Positions 1 through 8,800 of a stretch of 64,000 nucleotides of DNA are shown here, one piece after another. The position numbers and the translations under genes are program-made. Source of the DNA: Alloscardovia venturai (GTDB lineage Bacteria; Actinomycetota; Actinomycetes; Actinomycetales; Bifidobacteriaceae); the NCBI RefSeq assembly GCF_042676605.1, contig NZ_JBHTHQ010000012.1, forward strand, positions 62,001-126,000. Direction: 5' to 3'. The notes beneath the pieces are model-generated. The model was not told where the DNA came from. It saw nothing but the letters and a program-made list of their open reading frames with translations, and did not search any database. Position 1 is the first letter of the stretch; every line of letters starts with the position of its first letter.

Positions 1-426
1 TTCATCTAAGCTTCGAGACATCGCCGCCGCATCGGCGCAGCCTTTCGGGGCAGTATGAATTTGTATATATCGAATGTCGGCAGCTCCACGGCGTTGAAGA
101 AAATTATCAAGATTATCTCGCATTGTTCTGAGATAAAGAAGTGCCTCGTGCCGTCCTAAAATATCGCACGACGCCAATCCGAAGCGTTGATTTTTCCCAA
201 CCTCTTGCATAGTTCCAGGAATGAGCGTCACCGTATTGCTATGCCAGTTTTTTGGCAGAACCCGAGCAAGCCATGCACAATTGTCATCATATGCAAGCTC
301 TCCCGGATATGGAATTTCTGCGCCATTTATCCATTCCTCAGCAGCGAGCATGGTGTAATACTCTTGTTTGTCACGCTCATTCGCCGGCTGCGAGGCGTAA
401 ACTCCCACTATCACATCGAGAGACAT
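1..426 (-). CDS. DUF4862 family protein, N-terminal part (runs off the left edge)
   Basis: The reverse strand is open from an ATG at 426 to the window edge (142 codons, no stop), so this is the 5' part of a longer gene. The start has a good Shine-Dalgarno (GAAGGAG, about 436-443). The N-terminus VGVYASQP and the later blocks LIPGTMQEV, FGLAS and IHTAPKG resemble the actinobacterial DUF4862 family, whose members are about 300 residues and probably TIM-barrel proteins of unknown reaction. This assignment is from memory of the family, not from a search. The gene is divergent from the GntR regulator. Its promoter carries the same 13-bp element as the transporter operon promoter at 10.5 kb, so it probably belongs to the same amino-sugar regulon. 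Confidence 0.7.
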   Translation of the reverse strand, partial: MSLDVIVGVYASQPANERDKQEYYTMLAAEEWINGAEIPYPGELAYDDNCAWLARVLPKNWHSNTVTLIPGTMQEVGKNQRFGLASCDILGRHEALLYLRTMRDNLDNFLQRRGAADIRYIQIHTAPKGCADAAAMSRSLDE

Positions 427-507
427 TGCGCATCACTCCTTCATGTGCACAGTACATGCACAATACACAGAAAACATATGCGTCGCAAACACATTTTCTT
501 ACATAAC

Positions 508-536
508 AGTATATCATATTTGTCTGATGTCTGATA
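508..536 (-). promoter_or_regulatory. Probable promoter of the DUF4862 gene
   Basis: On the minus strand a TATACT -10 hexamer (513-508) is preceded by a 17-bp spacer and a weak -35 (around 536-531). The spacer and -35 are covered by the repeat element at 520-535, a typical place for a repressor site. The -35 match is poor, so the promoter call rests mainly on the -10 and on the parallel with the stronger promoter at 10485-10513. Confidence 0.4.
520..535. promoter_or_regulatory. Putative operator shared with the transporter operon
   Basis: TTGTCTGATGTCTGAT contains a tandem TGTCTGA TGTCTGA. The 13-mer TTGTCTGATGTCT recurs exactly, on the opposite strand, at 10491-10503 inside the promoter of the solute-binding protein gene. 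The adjacent GntR/FadR-family regulator is the obvious candidate binder (inference). Confidence 0.55.
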
Positions 537-640
537 TATATTATGTGTATAAATAATGCGATTTTCTATTTATCTCATCACAGTGATGTGATTGAAGTAA
601 AGATAGAGCACCACACTCTCATGCAAAGAATGGAGTGACC

Positions 641-1432
641 ATGGATATCACAGATAACGAAAGTTTCTTCGAAGCAGCTAACGTCGAAGAGCTTACCAAC
701 TCATTAACCACGGACGATAATCTACTCATGTCTCCTCGCCGACGTGTAGATATCACAATGAATGCTATTAAAACCTATATCATTAAAGAGGGGCTTCACC
801 CTGGCGATCCTCTACCTACTGAGTCTGAGCTGTGCGAGCACCTCAAGACAGCACGATCGTCTATCCGCGAGGCACTTCGTAAATTAGAAGCACTTGATAT
901 CGTCACCGTCGCACACGGAAGAGGGACATTCGTTGGCAACCTATCTTTGGAGCCACTCGTGGAAGCTCTCTCGTTCCGCGCAATGATTCCCCACAATGAT
1001 AGTTATACAGATTTACGAGATATCATTGAGCTGCGTAAGATCCTCGACTACGGTATGGCACGGCAAGTTATCGCGAGTATGCCAAATTTTAGCGAGAGCG
1101 AAATCAACCGTCTACGCGAGATTACAAGGCAAATGGATGCTGAAAGCGCCGAAGGACACACATTTCTTGAGCAAGACAGCGAGTTCCATACGACGATGAT
1201 GAGGCACGTACACAACGCTATAAGCAAACAGCTCGCACAAAGTTTATGGCTCGTGCATATGGCGGTCGTTCCAGCATTAAAAGCTGATATTACAGCAGAT
1301 TTGAAGCATACAGCTCAAGCACATTTAGACATTCTCAACGCGGCGATTGCAGGAGATGAAGATGCCTATCGTATAGCCCTAGAGACACACTATGCTCCGA
1401 TTGAGGAAATTATCCGCCAGCTCAATCATTAA
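641..1432 (+). CDS. GntR-family (FadR subfamily) transcriptional regulator
   Basis: A 263-residue regulator. The N-terminal winged helix-turn-helix is visible as LPTESELCEHL, RSSIREALRKLEAL and HGRGTFVG (roughly residues 45-110). It is followed by an all-helical FCD ligand-binding domain with DIIELRKILDYGMAR, a conserved D-x-x-F-H pattern (EQDSEFHTTMMRHVHN) and late histidines (AHLDIL, ETHYAPI) of the kind that bind metal and ligand. ATG 641 is preferred over GTG 635 because GGAG at 632-635 sits correctly in front of it. It is divergent from the DUF4862 gene and convergent with the nag operon. By analogy with NanR of bifidobacteria and corynebacteria it probably represses the sialic-acid/GlcNAc genes and is released by a sugar effector; this role is inferred. 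Confidence 0.85.
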   Translation: MDITDNESFFEAANVEELTNSLTTDDNLLMSPRRRVDITMNAIKTYIIKEGLHPGDPLPTESELCEHLKTARSSIREALRKLEALDIVTVAHGRGTFVGNLSLEPLVEALSFRAMIPHNDSYTDLRDIIELRKILDYGMARQVIASMPNFSESEINRLREITRQMDAESAEGHTFLEQDSEFHTTMMRHVHNAISKQLAQSLWLVHMAVVPALKADITADLKHTAQAHLDILNAAIAGDEDAYRIALETHYAPIEEIIRQLNH

Positions 1433-1460
1433 ACAAATCATTAAGCAAACCAGAGAGTGC

Positions 1461-1516
1461 AAAAAAGGACGGCGCTAATTTAATTCGATTTAATTCAATT
1501 CAAACCAGCACCGTCC
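1461..1516 (-). terminator. Terminator of the nag/transporter operon
   Basis: GGACGGCGCT (1467-1476) and AGCACCGTCC (1507-1516) form a GC-rich stem with one mismatch and a long AT loop. Read on the minus strand the stem is followed by TTTTTT, giving an intrinsic terminator for nagA. It also separates the convergent GntR gene. Confidence 0.75.
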
Positions 1517-1563
1517 CCTTCTCTATCGGCTTTTTACTCCTTACTTTTACTGCTTTATTCCTG

Positions 1564-2883
1564 CTAAACCGTCACCTCATGTCCAGCACACCAGACACGC
1601 TGAACTTCCAAGGTGTCTGGGTGGAGAACAAGCAGGTCAGCGGCGTAACCCTCTTGAAGAAGCCCCAGAGGTGCACTTGTTACGCTGTTTACCTTATGGA
1701 CACCTATCGCTCGTGCTGGCGTAAATGTTGCTGCCTCAATAGCATCCTGCACGCTCATTCCAACTTCATGCACCATGCGTTGCACAGCTTGCTCAAGTAC
1801 AAGTGTGGATCCAGCTATTGCACCATTGCTCGCTAACCTTGCATGCCCATCAACGACCTTAACGTCAAGATTCCCCAGGGTATAAGCACCATCTGGACAC
1901 CCAGCGGCAGCCATTGAATCCGTAACAAGAGCCAAACGATGGCACGCAAGCCGCGCAGCAAGACGGAGTACCGGTACTTGCACATGGAAACCATCTGCGA
2001 TAATTTCGCATACAACGGCCTCTCTCTCGATTGCTGCAGCAATAGGGCCAGGAGCACGGTGAGATATCCCGTTCATCGCGTCGAACATGTGAGTCAAAAT
2101 ATCTGCTCCGCCCTCAAATCCCCTCACCGCAGCCTCATAATTCGCATCACAATGTCCTACTGCCGCATGAACTCCAGCTGCAGTAAATTGCGAAATCGCA
2201 TCTACACCATGAGGCAGCTCAGGAGCTATAGTAATTTGACGCAAAGTGTCATCTGCCGCATGAAGAAGCTCACGCACACGGTCATCAGTCGGATCAAGTA
2301 GGCATCTTTCATCATGAGCCCCTTTACGCTGAATCGCTAAGAACGGTCCTTCAAGATGTAAGCCAAGCACGTCTTCACGCGCATGAGAGACCTGTGCAGC
2401 CTTACGCACATTATCAAGAAGTAAATCCCAAGGATTAGTGATAAGGGAAAGCACCTGCCGTGTAGTACCGTGAATCATATGAAAAGCACGTGCCTGAGCA
2501 ATGGCGCTACTGCCATCATCGAAAGATGCCCCCCAAGCTCCATGCGAATGGATATCGATGAAACCGGGGCACACGATAAAACCGTGCACGTCGATAACTT
2601 CTTCGTCGGTATCAGCTTCACTTATGCTAGTCCTCCTCGCATGAGCTTCACTGACGTAGGTGGATGCGGGAAAATCACCAGATCCCGTGTTTTCAATTTT
2701 CCCGTTGACGACACGCACCCATGAGTTCTCTCGCACTGCATTCGCATCAATTAAGGTAGCGTGTACAAGCACGAAATTATGTAATTGAGCATCATCTTTC
2801 CCTCGCATTTGTAAATCAATGCGTTGGGCGACTTTTCCTCTCGCAGTTTCTGATGCGCTCATCACACTACTCAGCGCGCTCAT
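1564..2883 (-). CDS. nagA: N-acetylglucosamine-6-phosphate deacetylase
   Basis: Removes acetate from GlcNAc-6-phosphate to give glucosamine-6-phosphate, the substrate of the upstream nagB product. The amidohydrolase-fold signatures are present: GFIDIHSHG (metal-binding HxH), LGLHLEGPF (metal-binding Glu), AVGHCDANYE, LTHMFDAMNG and LVTDSMAAAG (catalytic Asp). The ATG at 2883 overlaps the nagB stop as TAATG, arguing for translational coupling; an in-frame ATG at 2898 inside nagB is possible but lacks a Shine-Dalgarno. At about 439 residues it is longer than typical NagA (about 380) because of an N-terminal extension and an acidic insert before the metal site. It is the last gene of the operon. 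Confidence 0.93.
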   Translation of the reverse strand: MSALSSVMSASETARGKVAQRIDLQMRGKDDAQLHNFVLVHATLIDANAVRENSWVRVVNGKIENTGSGDFPASTYVSEAHARRTSISEADTDEEVIDVHGFIVCPGFIDIHSHGAWGASFDDGSSAIAQARAFHMIHGTTRQVLSLITNPWDLLLDNVRKAAQVSHAREDVLGLHLEGPFLAIQRKGAHDERCLLDPTDDRVRELLHAADDTLRQITIAPELPHGVDAISQFTAAGVHAAVGHCDANYEAAVRGFEGGADILTHMFDAMNGISHRAPGPIAAAIEREAVVCEIIADGFHVQVPVLRLAARLACHRLALVTDSMAAAGCPDGAYTLGNLDVKVVDGHARLASNGAIAGSTLVLEQAVQRMVHEVGMSVQDAIEAATFTPARAIGVHKVNSVTSAPLGLLQEGYAADLLVLHPDTLEVQRVWCAGHEVTV

Positions 2884-3671
2884 TATAGAACCTGCCATTG
2901 AGGCTTATTTTGTGCTACCCACTTATAGTATTCAACCTGCGAAAGCTGTGAAGCAGCATCCTCATCAACGATAACCGTCGCATGTGGATGTAATTGCAAT
3001 GCAGACGCTGGGCACATCGAAGTGACAGCTCCTTCAACGCTCGCCGCTATAGCAGCAGCTTTACTCTTGCCAAATGCAAGGAGTACCAAGTGGCGAGCCT
3101 TCATGATGGTGCCCACACCTTGAGTGATACAGTGTGAAGGCACCTGATTAAGATCTCCATCAAAGAACCGCGCATTGTCTACTCGAGTCTGCTCAGTAAG
3201 GGTTTTCATGCGGGTAGGTGACGTAAGCGAACTTCCTGGCTCGTTAAAGCCGATATGCCCATCTGTCCCAATGCCTAAAATCTGGATATCAATACCTCCC
3301 GCGTCCGCAATAGCCTTATCATATTCACTGCACGCGCGAGGTACATCGTCTGCTGCTCCATTAGGTACGTGAATATTATTGGGGTCAAGACCCACAGGAA
3401 CAACCACTTCACGATCAATGACACTGTGGTATGACTGCGGATGGCTCAAATCAGACATCACATATTCATCAAGAGCGAAGCCACACACATGTGACACATC
3501 TAAATGATTTTCACGCACCTTTTGAGCAAGTGCTTGATAAGCGGTATGAGGCGTGGACCCCGTAGCTAGTCCAAGAGTAGCGTAGGGATTAGCCTTGATA
3601 AGTCTGCACGCTGCTTCGGCATAAAGGTTCCCCGCTTCCTCTTGAGACTTCACTATAAGTACTTCAGTCAT
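2883..3671 (-). CDS. nagB: Glucosamine-6-phosphate deaminase
   Basis: Converts glucosamine-6-phosphate to fructose-6-phosphate and ammonia, feeding the bifid shunt. Diagnostic segments are LGLATGSTPHTAY (phosphate binding), CGFALDEYV (catalytic Asp/Glu region), GIGTDGHIGFNEPGSS (active-site His loop) and VLLAFGKSKAAAI. The true start is the ATG at 3671, encoding MTEVLIVKS and preceded by AGAAGGATAATT; an upstream in-frame extension to 3743 covers the intergenic dyad and is unlikely to be translated. The protein is 262 residues, the usual size. It sits between the aldolase gene and nagA, which supports a sialic acid/GlcNAc degradation operon. Confidence 0.95.
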   Translation of the reverse strand: MTEVLIVKSQEEAGNLYAEAACRLIKANPYATLGLATGSTPHTAYQALAQKVRENHLDVSHVCGFALDEYVMSDLSHPQSYHSVIDREVVVPVGLDPNNIHVPNGAADDVPRACSEYDKAIADAGGIDIQILGIGTDGHIGFNEPGSSLTSPTRMKTLTEQTRVDNARFFDGDLNQVPSHCITQGVGTIMKARHLVLLAFGKSKAAAIAASVEGAVTSMCPASALQLHPHATVIVDEDAASQLSQVEYYKWVAQNKPQWQVL

Positions 3672-3707
3672 AATTATCCTTCTACAAATTCTGTATCTAT
3701 AAGTACT

Positions 3708-3745
3708 ACTTGTGTACTGATTAGTGCACATATCAGTACACAAGT
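3708..3745. repeat. Perfect 14-bp inverted repeat between nanA-like gene and nagB
   Basis: ACTTGTGTACTGAT (3708-3721) and ATCAGTACACAAGT (3732-3745) are perfect inverted copies separated by 10 bp, in the 81-bp gap upstream of nagB. There is no T-tract on the minus strand, so a terminator is unlikely. It could be an mRNA-stabilising hairpin or a second operator. Its sequence differs from the 13-bp element of the operon promoter. Confidence 0.7.
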
Positions 3746-3752
3746 CACAAAC

Positions 3753-4721
3753 TCATACGCCTCGGATATGAGCGCTTTCACTTACTTCATCTGCACTCAC
3801 TACCGGTTTAAGCCCCACTTCGCGAAGCACAGAAGCGACTCTTTCAACATTTTCGCCTTTAAGTGGAAGTACAGGCTCAGGCATCTGATTTGTCTTGATA
3901 ACACCGAGTAACGCCATAGCGGTCTTGAACGCGCCTACACCGGCGCCAAAGCCCTGAACGTTTTGTGGCGCAGATACTATGCGCATCAAATGTGCCGTGA
4001 AGTCTTGTTCTTTGCGTACGGTGAGCCAATCTCCCGCCTCATACGCTCGCCATTGGCGCACATAACTTGTGGCTTCTACGTTTGCCAGACCTGGTACTGA
4101 ACCATCTGCGCCAGCCATGTAAGCGCCATCAACCACAACTTCCTGCCCTGTCAAAAGCGCGAGTGGATGTCCTGCTTCTTCGTTTTTATCCGCAAGAAAA
4201 CGGAATGCTACGTCGTCATTCGATGAATCTTTGACGCCGCTGAGTACACCCTCACGTCCTAGACGCACGAGCATATCTGCTTGTAATTTTGTATGTACGC
4301 ACACCGGAATGTCGTATGCGAATAATGGCAAATCGACAGCTTCGTGAATGAGCCGAAAATGGCGCTCAACTTCCGCCTGACCGCCTAACGCATAGAATGG
4401 CGCCGTAGCTACGATAGCGTCTGCTCCTAGCTCTTTCGCTGCTTGTGCATGTTTAATGACTCGCTGTGATTCCATATCAATACACCCAACGAGAAGTGGT
4501 ACCCTATGATCGATGATACGGACTGCAGCCTCAGTAATTGCATGACGGCGTTCATCAGTGCTGAACGCTACTTCGCCAGAAGAACCTAATACAAACAGCC
4601 CATTAACTCCTGCATCTATCATGCGATTAATGCTGCGAGTAAATGATTCCTCATCAAACTGCCCATCAGCAGTAAGAGGGGTAACGACAGGCGGGAAAAC
4701 GCCTCTAAAGCGATTATCCAT
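3753..4721 (-). CDS. DapA/NanA-family aldolase, probable N-acetylneuraminate lyase
   Basis: A 322-residue class I aldolase of the dihydrodipicolinate synthase/N-acetylneuraminate lyase family. Visible motifs are FPPVVTPL near the N-terminus, GLFVLGSSGE (substrate carboxylate loop), YDIPVCVHTKL (catalytic Tyr) and GVKDSSND with the Schiff-base lysine. The sequence does not discriminate cleanly between lyase and synthase: GSSGE and KDSSND match neither archetype exactly. The setting between a Dpp-like transporter and nagBA strongly favours sialic-acid cleavage to N-acetylmannosamine and pyruvate. The epimerase and kinase needed downstream (nanE, nanK) are not in the window and may lie beyond the left edge. 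Confidence 0.75.
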   Translation of the reverse strand: MDNRFRGVFPPVVTPLTADGQFDEESFTRSINRMIDAGVNGLFVLGSSGEVAFSTDERRHAITEAAVRIIDHRVPLLVGCIDMESQRVIKHAQAAKELGADAIVATAPFYALGGQAEVERHFRLIHEAVDLPLFAYDIPVCVHTKLQADMLVRLGREGVLSGVKDSSNDDVAFRFLADKNEEAGHPLALLTGQEVVVDGAYMAGADGSVPGLANVEATSYVRQWRAYEAGDWLTVRKEQDFTAHLMRIVSAPQNVQGFGAGVGAFKTAMALLGVIKTNQMPEPVLPLKGENVERVASVLREVGLKPVVSADEVSESAHIRGV

Positions 4722-4763
4722 GATTTATCCTTGTGCTATTTGAAAGTTTGTAAGTTTATAAGT

Positions 4764-5594
4764 TTAGACACGAGGTACGCATTCTTCCTCGGTCGGGTGA
4801 AGCAGTGACGGAGCCGCAGCGAGCAGCATCTTCGTATACTCATGCTGAGGGTGATAGAACACATCTTTGGCAGCACCCCGTTCCACGATTTTTCCGCCGT
4901 TCATCACCACAATTTCGTCCGATACATACCGCACCGTTTGAATATCATGACTGATAAACACCATCGCAAGACCAAGCTCTTTCTTCAGGTTAGTGAGGAG
5001 ATTAAGTATCTGTGCTCGAACCGAAACATCCAGCGCAGAAGTCGGCTCATCCGCAATGATGACATCGGGCTTGAGACTGAGCGCACGCGCGATTGCCACA
5101 CGTTGACGCTGACCGCCAGACAACTGTCCTGGAAGTGCGTCAAGAGCTGAGCTTGGAAGCCCCACCATGCGGATAAGTTCCATGGCGCGATCAATCCTCT
5201 CCTGCTTTGTGCCCAGTGCATGCACGGCGAGAGGGTCAATGAGCTGGTCAATTACCTTCATGCGTGCGTTCAATGCAGTAGCAGGATCTTGGAATACCAC
5301 TGATACAACTCGACCGATTTTCTTCCTCTGAGCTGCTGAACGCTTCGTGACATCCACACCCTTAAAAAGAACCGTACCTTCTGTAGCCGTTTGTAAGCCA
5401 CATAGTACATTCGCAGTAGTGGACTTACCACAGCCAGACTCTCCCACAAGACCGATGGTTTGTCCTGGCATCAGCTTGAAGCTGACATCATTAACCGCGG
5501 TGATCGTATTGGGGTGAAAAATACCACCAGTGCGCGTTTTAAAAATAACTTTAATATTTTTGAGTTCAATGATTGGAGATACTGCATCACTCAT
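4764..5594 (-). CDS. Dpp/Opp-family ABC transporter ATP-binding protein
   Basis: A 276-residue ATPase with Walker A GESGCGKST, Q-loop VFQDP, signature LSGGQRQRVAIARAL, Walker B VIIADEPTSALD and H-loop FISHD. These features, with the late VERGAAKDVFYHPQHEYTKMLL segment, are typical of DppF/OppF. The start is the ATG at 5594 (MSDAVSPII), which overlaps the end of the upstream gene by 8 bp and is preceded by AAGGAGAG. It would pair with the ATPase half of the fused upstream protein to power import of the operon's substrate. Confidence 0.9.
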   Translation of the reverse strand: MSDAVSPIIELKNIKVIFKTRTGGIFHPNTITAVNDVSFKLMPGQTIGLVGESGCGKSTTANVLCGLQTATEGTVLFKGVDVTKRSAAQRKKIGRVVSVVFQDPATALNARMKVIDQLIDPLAVHALGTKQERIDRAMELIRMVGLPSSALDALPGQLSGGQRQRVAIARALSLKPDVIIADEPTSALDVSVRAQILNLLTNLKKELGLAMVFISHDIQTVRYVSDEIVVMNGGKIVERGAAKDVFYHPQHEYTKMLLAAAPSLLHPTEEECVPRV

Positions 5595-7743
5595 GAGTTT
5601 TCTCTCCTTCCAATGTAATAGGCGCTGCTGGTGTGCTATCCTTAACGATGTTGGACACAATTCCTGGAACATCAGCACCATTTTCAAATGCATTGTTCAA
5701 AGCTGGGTCTATGATATGAACCATTTCTCCAGGACTGCTCTGCGGATTATTATCTGTGTCCAACTTAGCGAGTGAAGGTCGTACAGCATAGCGATGATGC
5801 GTGTGCGGAATCTCAATCATCACCGGATGTTCATCAAGAGCATCATTCGGGTGCGACGAGCGCGGTGCAAAACGATCACCCTCTGGGAAATCCTTAGGGC
5901 TTGGAACAGTTCCAGGAACCTGATGCAGTGGACGCTGTCCAGCTTCGATAGAGATTACCGAGCCGAGTAAGCCGCGTGTGTATTCATGACGAGGGTCAGT
6001 CAAAATCTCCTCAGTAGAACCTTGTTCTACGACTTGACCAGCATACATGACGGTTACTTTGTGTGCTACCTTTGCAACGAGCGCAAGGTCATGCGAGACA
6101 AAAATCATTGCGAAGCCTAACTTCTCGCGTAGATCATTGAGCAGCTCAATGACCTGGCGCTGTACTGTAACATCTAGCGCAGTTGTAGGCTCGTCAGCGA
6201 TGATAAGTTTAGGGTCACGAGTGAGAGCCATTGCGATAAGTACACGCTGACGCTGACCACCAGAAAGCTCATGAGGATATGACTCCAGCGTACGCTTAGG
6301 GTCAAGCCCCACGAGTTCCAAGAGTTCTTCTGCTGTGCGTGTGCCGCCACGTTTAGTGAGCTGTGCCATCTGATTTTTAATGAGCATAGATGGATTTAGT
6401 GAGCTTAAAGCATCCTGGTAAATCATCGCAATCTCATGACCACGCAGAGCATTATGCTCCTTAGGATCCAGACCGACGAGGTTCTTACCATCAAAGTTAA
6501 TCTCACCCGTGATAGTAGCCCTGCTGTCCAATAATCCCATGATAGCCAGAGATGTAATAGACTTTCCGCAGCCAGACTCGCCTACTAAGCCCATAGTTTC
6601 GCCTGGGCGCACATAGAAGGATACGTGATCTACCACATTCACGTCACCATGACGCGGGAACGAAATACATAGATCTTTAACTTCGATAACTGGCTCACCA
6701 GCATCTGCACCCTTTGGGGTAAATCTATCAGTCCTTAGGCGTTCCGCTTCCTTGAGCTGTGCCAAGGATTGCACCAAAGACTCATGCTGAGCAGCATAGG
6801 CAGCTACAGGATCTGCGAGAATTTGATCCTCTTTACGTGCAGCAGCTGCATCTTCTGGGTTCCTTACCACTGGAGCACTTGGCGCAGATACGATAGCATC
6901 TGTAATCCCCTCGGAAAGAATATTCAGGCTGAGCACCGTAATCATGATTGCTAAACCTGGATAAAGTGCCTGCCACCAGTAACCGAAAATAACGCCCTGC
7001 TTTGCAGAAGAAAGAATATTTCCCCACGTTGGAGTCGGCTCAGGAAAACCTAAATTAATGAAAGACAGCGAGGCTTCGAAGACGATAGCATCTGCCACAG
7101 ATAGCGTGGTAAATACCATAACTGGAGCAGCGATATTTCGCGCTACATGCTTTACTAAAATCCATGGAGCTCGCGCGCCAGACACGATAGCAGCCCGAAC
7201 ATAATCGCGACCATATTCACTTATGATATTTGCACGCACTACTCGTGTAATCTGGGGCACATACAGGATACCAATTGCACAAATAATGCCAATCATGGAT
7301 TGTCCCAGAACAGTAACGAATACTGCCGCAAGCGCAATACCTGGTACCGACATGAAAATGTCTACGATACGCATAATTACTTCGGAAATCCACGGACGAG
7401 ATACTGCGGCAATAGCTCCTATAACTGCTCCAAGAAGAAGCGCTAAAGCCACTGCACCAAGACCAATAACTAGAGAGTATCGTGCACCATAAAATACGCG
7501 GCTCATGACATCTCGACCAAGGTTATCCGTACCAAAAGGATGTGCCACTGATGGTGCTTGATAGCTCATAGTGATCTTGAGTGGATCTGCTGGCGAGATA
7601 ATTGGAGCAATGACAGCAACTATTACGAGGAGGATGATAAAGAAACCAGCAAGTTTTGTACTGAATTTAATGTGCGAAAAACGCTGAAACTTAACACCTG
7701 GACGAGATACAGCCTGAACAGCTTTATTATGACCAAACAGCAT
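5587..7743 (-). CDS. Fused ABC transporter permease (DppC-like) and ATPase (DppD-like)
   Basis: A 718-residue fusion. Residues about 1-310 form a DppC-type permease with the N-terminal hydrophobic segment, the GTDNLGRDVMSRV motif, several transmembrane helices and an EAA-like loop (GARAPWILVKHVARNI). Residues about 350-660 form an ATPase with Walker A GESGCGKS, signature LSGGQRQRVLIAMAL and Walker B IIADEPTTALD, followed by the oligopeptide-type C-terminal segment (VPGTVPSPKDFPEGDRFAPR). The start is ATG 7743, one base after the dppB-like stop. Such fusions are known in actinobacterial peptide/sialic-acid transporters; in bifidobacteria sialic acid is imported by a Dpp-like system, which fits the enzymes encoded downstream. 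Confidence 0.9.
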   Translation of the reverse strand: MLFGHNKAVQAVSRPGVKFQRFSHIKFSTKLAGFFIILLVIVAVIAPIISPADPLKITMSYQAPSVAHPFGTDNLGRDVMSRVFYGARYSLVIGLGAVALALLLGAVIGAIAAVSRPWISEVIMRIVDIFMSVPGIALAAVFVTVLGQSMIGIICAIGILYVPQITRVVRANIISEYGRDYVRAAIVSGARAPWILVKHVARNIAAPVMVFTTLSVADAIVFEASLSFINLGFPEPTPTWGNILSSAKQGVIFGYWWQALYPGLAIMITVLSLNILSEGITDAIVSAPSAPVVRNPEDAAAARKEDQILADPVAAYAAQHESLVQSLAQLKEAERLRTDRFTPKGADAGEPVIEVKDLCISFPRHGDVNVVDHVSFYVRPGETMGLVGESGCGKSITSLAIMGLLDSRATITGEINFDGKNLVGLDPKEHNALRGHEIAMIYQDALSSLNPSMLIKNQMAQLTKRGGTRTAEELLELVGLDPKRTLESYPHELSGGQRQRVLIAMALTRDPKLIIADEPTTALDVTVQRQVIELLNDLREKLGFAMIFVSHDLALVAKVAHKVTVMYAGQVVEQGSTEEILTDPRHEYTRGLLGSVISIEAGQRPLHQVPGTVPSPKDFPEGDRFAPRSSHPNDALDEHPVMIEIPHTHHRYAVRPSLAKLDTDNNPQSSPGEMVHIIDPALNNAFENGADVPGIVSNIVKDSTPAAPITLEGEKTHE

Positions 7744-7744
7744 A

Positions 7745-8701
7745 TTACACCGTCCTAATCCGAGGATTGATGAGCACGTAAAGCAAATCAACCACCATGT
7801 TGATAACGACGAAAGCAAGCGCTACTACAAGTACTACGCCCTGAACTAAAGTCGGCTCATTACCGTTAATACCTTCAAAGAGTGTGGTACCCATGCCTGG
7901 CAAGGAGAAGATGACCTCAATGACGATAGCCCCACCCATGAGGTAGCCGATTTTCATACCAAGAACCGTGATAGGAGTAATTAAGGCGTTACGGAGGACA
8001 TTACGCGACACGACTACCGCTTTAGGAACGCCTGCACCGATTGCTGTCCTGACATAATCCTTATCAAGTTCTTCTACCATGGAAGTTCTGATGACTCGAA
8101 TGAGCTGACCCGCTACCGGCAACCCTAAAGAAAATGCAGGCATCGCCATACGTGCCAGATACGCACTCGGATTTTCATTAAACGGCACTAATGGACCCGC
8201 ACCAGGAAGTACGCCAAGTTTGATTTGGAATACGAAGATCAAAAGGACTCCGAGCCAAAATGATGGAGTCGCGATAGCGATTACAGATAAGATGCGGATA
8301 ACTTGATCTACCCATGTATCCTTGAAGAGTGCTGCTAAGACACCAAAAACTGTCGCCACAACGATTACAACAGCAAGGGCGATAAATGTTAGCTGCACAG
8401 TAATAGGAAATGCTCGCGCGATACGACCTGCAACAGACTCATGATTGAGTCCGTACGTGCCAAGATTGCCATGAAGCATGTTCCATATGTAGGTAAAGAA
8501 CTGAATATACCAAGGCTTATCAAGACCGTTTGCTGAGCGGTATGCCGCAAGTTCTGCCTGAGTAGCATTCTCTCCTAATGCTGCCGTGGCAGGATCATAT
8601 TGAGAAAATGACATAAGGAAGAATACAAGGAATACGACACCAAACGCCACAAGCGGTAGTGATGCGAGCCTCTTGCCTAGTAATCTCAAAAGATTAGACA
8701 T
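7745..8701 (-). CDS. Dpp/Opp-family ABC transporter permease (DppB-like)
   Basis: A 318-residue inner-membrane permease with about six hydrophobic helices. Hallmarks are the start LLRLLGKRLASLPLVAFGVV, the domain with GLDKPWYIQFFTYIWNMLHG between helices 1 and 2, the EAA-loop equivalent TAIGAGVPKAVVVSRNVLRNA and the terminal LINPRIR. It is the obligate partner of the DppC half encoded next. It follows the solute-binding protein gene after a 99-bp gap with a strong hairpin. Confidence 0.92.
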   Translation of the reverse strand: MSNLLRLLGKRLASLPLVAFGVVFLVFFLMSFSQYDPATAALGENATQAELAAYRSANGLDKPWYIQFFTYIWNMLHGNLGTYGLNHESVAGRIARAFPITVQLTFIALAVVIVVATVFGVLAALFKDTWVDQVIRILSVIAIATPSFWLGVLLIFVFQIKLGVLPGAGPLVPFNENPSAYLARMAMPAFSLGLPVAGQLIRVIRTSMVEELDKDYVRTAIGAGVPKAVVVSRNVLRNALITPITVLGMKIGYLMGGAIVIEVIFSLPGMGTTLFEGINGNEPTLVQGVVLVVALAFVVINMVVDLLYVLINPRIRTV

Positions 8702-8722
8702 AAGATTTCACCTCATTTATGA

Positions 8723-8791
8723 AAGTTACGCTGTGCGTTTTCGCCCAATATCACCTTCGATTTCAGCAAAAACGCACAATTTCAGTAACTT
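8723..8791 (-). other. Intercistronic hairpin after the solute-binding protein gene
   Basis: AAGTTAC and GTGCGTTTT (8723-8741) pair with AAAACGCAC and GTAACTT (8769-8791), giving a long two-part stem between the binding-protein gene and the permease gene. Such structures often slow 3' decay or partly terminate, so that the binding protein is made in excess over membrane components (inference). Confidence 0.55.
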
Positions 8792-8800
8792 ACCGTCTAA

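Noticed and set aside
187..534. Plus-strand frames upstream of the GntR gene
   Set aside because: They overlap the minus-strand DUF4862 gene, which has a good start and family-like motifs, and run through its promoter and operator.
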